NCBI GenBank assembly: GCA_965199335.1
Contig: CBDAQZ010000003.1
Location: 124,001 to 188,000, forward strand
Source: CBDAQV01 sp965199335
GTDB lineage: Bacteria > Pseudomonadota > Alphaproteobacteria > CALMVH01
DNA length: 64,000 bases
Reading direction: 5' to 3'
The notes beneath the pieces were generated by a model. It saw nothing but the letters and a program-made list of their open reading frames with translations. It searched no databases and was not told the DNA's origin. The position numbers and the translations under genes are program-made. Of this stretch, positions 62,533-64,000 are shown in pieces. How positions within the stretch are numbered: the first letter of the stretch is position 1; every line of letters starts with the position of its first letter.

Positions 62533-63723
62533 ATGACCGATCTTCCTATTCTGAAATTGCAGCCCGGACGCGACAGGCGCGTGTCCGCCGGGCATCCCTG
62601 GGTCTATTCCAACGAGATCGCCTCCGATCCCAAGCTGCAGGCGCTCGAAGCGGGCAGCCTGGTGCAGGTGATTTCGGAGGGCGGCAAGGCGCTGGGGATT
62701 GCGACCTACAATCCCAAGACCCTGCTGGCCGCACGGATCCTGACCCGCGATGCTGCCGAGCCGATCGAGCAGGCGTTCTTCGCCACGCGGCTGCGCAAGG
62801 CGCTGGCACTGCGGACAAGACTGTACGACGCCCCCTATTATCGCCTGATCCATGCCGAGGCCGACGGCATGCCCGGCACGATCGTCGACCGTTATGGCGA
62901 TGTCGTGGTGGTGCAGACCAACGCGGCCGGGTCGGAGCTTTTGCTCGATCCCCTGCTCGACGCGCTGCAGGAAATCCTGTCGCCGCGCGCCATCGTGCTG
63001 CGCAACGACAGCCCGGTACGTGAACTGGAGGGGCTGGAGGAAAGCAGCGAGATCGTGCGTGGGTCGCTGGACGGTCCGGTGATCGTAGAGGAGAACGGGG
63101 CCAAATTCGCCGTCGAGCTTATCGGCGGCCAGAAGACAGGCTGGTTCTACGACCAGCGCGACAACCGCGCCTTCATGGCCGAGCTGGCCAAGGACGCCGG
63201 CCGCGTGCTGGATGTCTATACCTATGCCGGCGGCTTCGCGGTGCAATGCGCGCTGGCGGGCGCGAAGCAGGTCGTCGCCATCGACCGCTCCGAACCGGCG
63301 CTGGAACTGGTTGCGAAAGCGGCGGCGCTGAACGGCGTATTGGGCAAGGTCACGACCAAACGCGGCGAGGCCTTCCGCGCGCTGGAGGAACTGCGCGACC
63401 GCGCCGAGAAGTTCGATGTCGTCATCACCGACCCGCCCGCCTTCATCAAGACGCGCAAGGATGTGAACCCGGGCCTGAAGGCCTATTCCAAGTTGGCGAA
63501 GCTTGCGGCAGCGCTGGTCAAGCCTGGTGGCTTCCTGTTCATCGCCAGTTGCAGCTACAACGCCCATCTGCCCGATTTCACCACCGCCGTCGGGCGCGGC
63601 GTGTCCGATGCCAAGCGCAGCGGTCGCATCCTGCTCACCAGCGGCGCCGGCGCCGATCATCCCGTCCACCCCCTGCTGCCCGAAAGCGCCTATCTGAAAG
63701 CGCTGACGCTGCAACTGGACTGA
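62533..63723 (+). CDS. RlmI-like class I rRNA methyltransferase
   Basis: A 396-residue SAM methyltransferase that probably forms 5-methylcytosine in 23S rRNA. A PUA-type N-terminus is seen (LQPGRDRRVSAGHPWVYSNE), then KFAVELIGGQKTGWFYDQRD, the SAM site DVYTYAGGFAVQCALAG, and DPPAFIK as the catalytic NPPY-like segment. It follows infC by 43 nt and precedes the MFS gene by 7 nt, so the genes may be co-transcribed. Confidence 0.9.
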   Translation: MTDLPILKLQPGRDRRVSAGHPWVYSNEIASDPKLQALEAGSLVQVISEGGKALGIATYNPKTLLAARILTRDAAEPIEQAFFATRLRKALALRTRLYDAPYYRLIHAEADGMPGTIVDRYGDVVVVQTNAAGSELLLDPLLDALQEILSPRAIVLRNDSPVRELEGLEESSEIVRGSLDGPVIVEENGAKFAVELIGGQKTGWFYDQRDNRAFMAELAKDAGRVLDVYTYAGGFAVQCALAGAKQVVAIDRSEPALELVAKAAALNGVLGKVTTKRGEAFRALEELRDRAEKFDVVITDPPAFIKTRKDVNPGLKAYSKLAKLAAALVKPGGFLFIASCSYNAHLPDFTTAVGRGVSDAKRSGRILLTSGAGADHPVHPLLPESAYLKALTLQLD

Positions 63724-63730
63724 TCGGCGG

Positions 63731-64000
63731 ATGAGCGACCCGGCCAAACTGATCCGCCGCGCCATCGTCATCGGCGCGCTGGGCTATTTCATCGATGTCT
63801 TCGACATCCAGCTTTTCGCCGTACTGCGCGTATCCAGCCTGACGGAACTGGGCGTATCGCCCGAGCGTCTGCCTATCATCGCCGGCTACATCCTGAACGC
63901 CCAGATGGCCGGCATGATTCTGGGCGGCTTCCTGTGGGGCTGGCTGGGCGACCGGTTCGGGCGGCTGCGGGCCCTGTACGGGTCGATCCTGATCTATTCG
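63731..64000 (+). CDS. MFS transporter, N-terminal part (cut by window edge)
   Basis: An open frame of 90 codons from ATG at 63731 to the end. It starts MSDPAKLIRRAIVIGALGYF and includes two membrane helices and the MFS loop signature GDRFGRLRAL. It resembles the sugar/metabolite-H+ symporter branch of the major facilitator superfamily, but the substrate cannot be told from this part. It starts 7 nt after the methyltransferase stop. Confidence 0.85.
   Translation, partial: MSDPAKLIRRAIVIGALGYFIDVFDIQLFAVLRVSSLTELGVSPERLPIIAGYILNAQMAGMILGGFLWGWLGDRFGRLRALYGSILIYS

Noticed and set aside
62464..63771. Antisense ORF (435 codons) opposite the RlmI-like methyltransferase
   Set aside because: Clear shadow; the + strand protein has all methyltransferase motifs.

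Overview
The window is GC-rich, gene-dense bacterial chromosome with short spacers and many ATGA or TGATG gene overlaps. It looks like an alphaproteobacterium. The signs are a MoxR/DUF58/DUF4159 operon, a DUF1285 gene beside a CCA-adding-type nucleotidyltransferase, an acetate kinase-phosphoketolase pair, and an infC with a non-canonical start. No genus can be assigned from sequence reading alone. I saw no insertion sequence, CRISPR array, phage module, rRNA or tRNA.

Layout. 1-2.8 kb: a possible gene start leaving the left edge, a hypothetical protein, an AstE/aspartoacylase-type zinc hydrolase and a Rieske oxygenase. 2.8-4.7 kb: two sugar-nucleotide epimerases. 4.8-20.8 kb: an aryl-polyene (APE/xanthomonadin-type) pigment locus. 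Its + strand operon encodes ACP, a small membrane protein, AMP-ligase, FabZ-like dehydratase, LpxL-like acyltransferase, LolA-like carrier, MMPL exporter, a lipoprotein with a predicted papain-like fold, ketosynthase, chain-length factor, ApeP-like dehydratase and FabG. A GT2 glycosyltransferase and a halogenase-like flavoprotein lie on the - strand. Divergent from these is a chorismatase of the XanB2/Hyg5 type, which would make the hydroxybenzoate starter. 21-24.6 kb: GlcG-like protein, FKBP, an orphan ORF and a zinc alcohol dehydrogenase.

24.6-31 kb (- strand): a YbbA/YbbP-type ABC transporter runs without a real gap into type III polyketide synthase, methyltransferase, PanD-like aspartate decarboxylase and FAD oxidoreductase. 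This is a probable phenolic-lipid operon. A TesA-like esterase diverges from it with start codons that overlap. 31.6-34.1 kb: flavin monooxygenase, a PGDYG-like protein and MgtC. 34.1-39.3 kb: a TetR-controlled EmrA/EmrB/outer-membrane-factor tripartite exporter with a perfect 21-bp operator. 39.3-42.8 kb: acetate kinase and phosphoketolase. 42.8-45.6 kb: a secreted DUF1501/DUF1800 pair. 46.4-53.8 kb: MoxR, DUF58, two large BatA/DUF4159-like membrane proteins and a VanX-like dipeptidase.

53.8-64 kb: DUF1285, CCA-type nucleotidyltransferase, small hypothetical proteins, a GDP-mannose/GDP-fucose set (manC, gmd, fcl), an aldo/keto reductase, infC with a probable AUA start, an RlmI-like rRNA methyltransferase and the start of an MFS transporter. 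The main themes are cell-envelope secondary metabolites (pigment and phenolic lipid), nucleotide sugars for surface glycans, and efflux.
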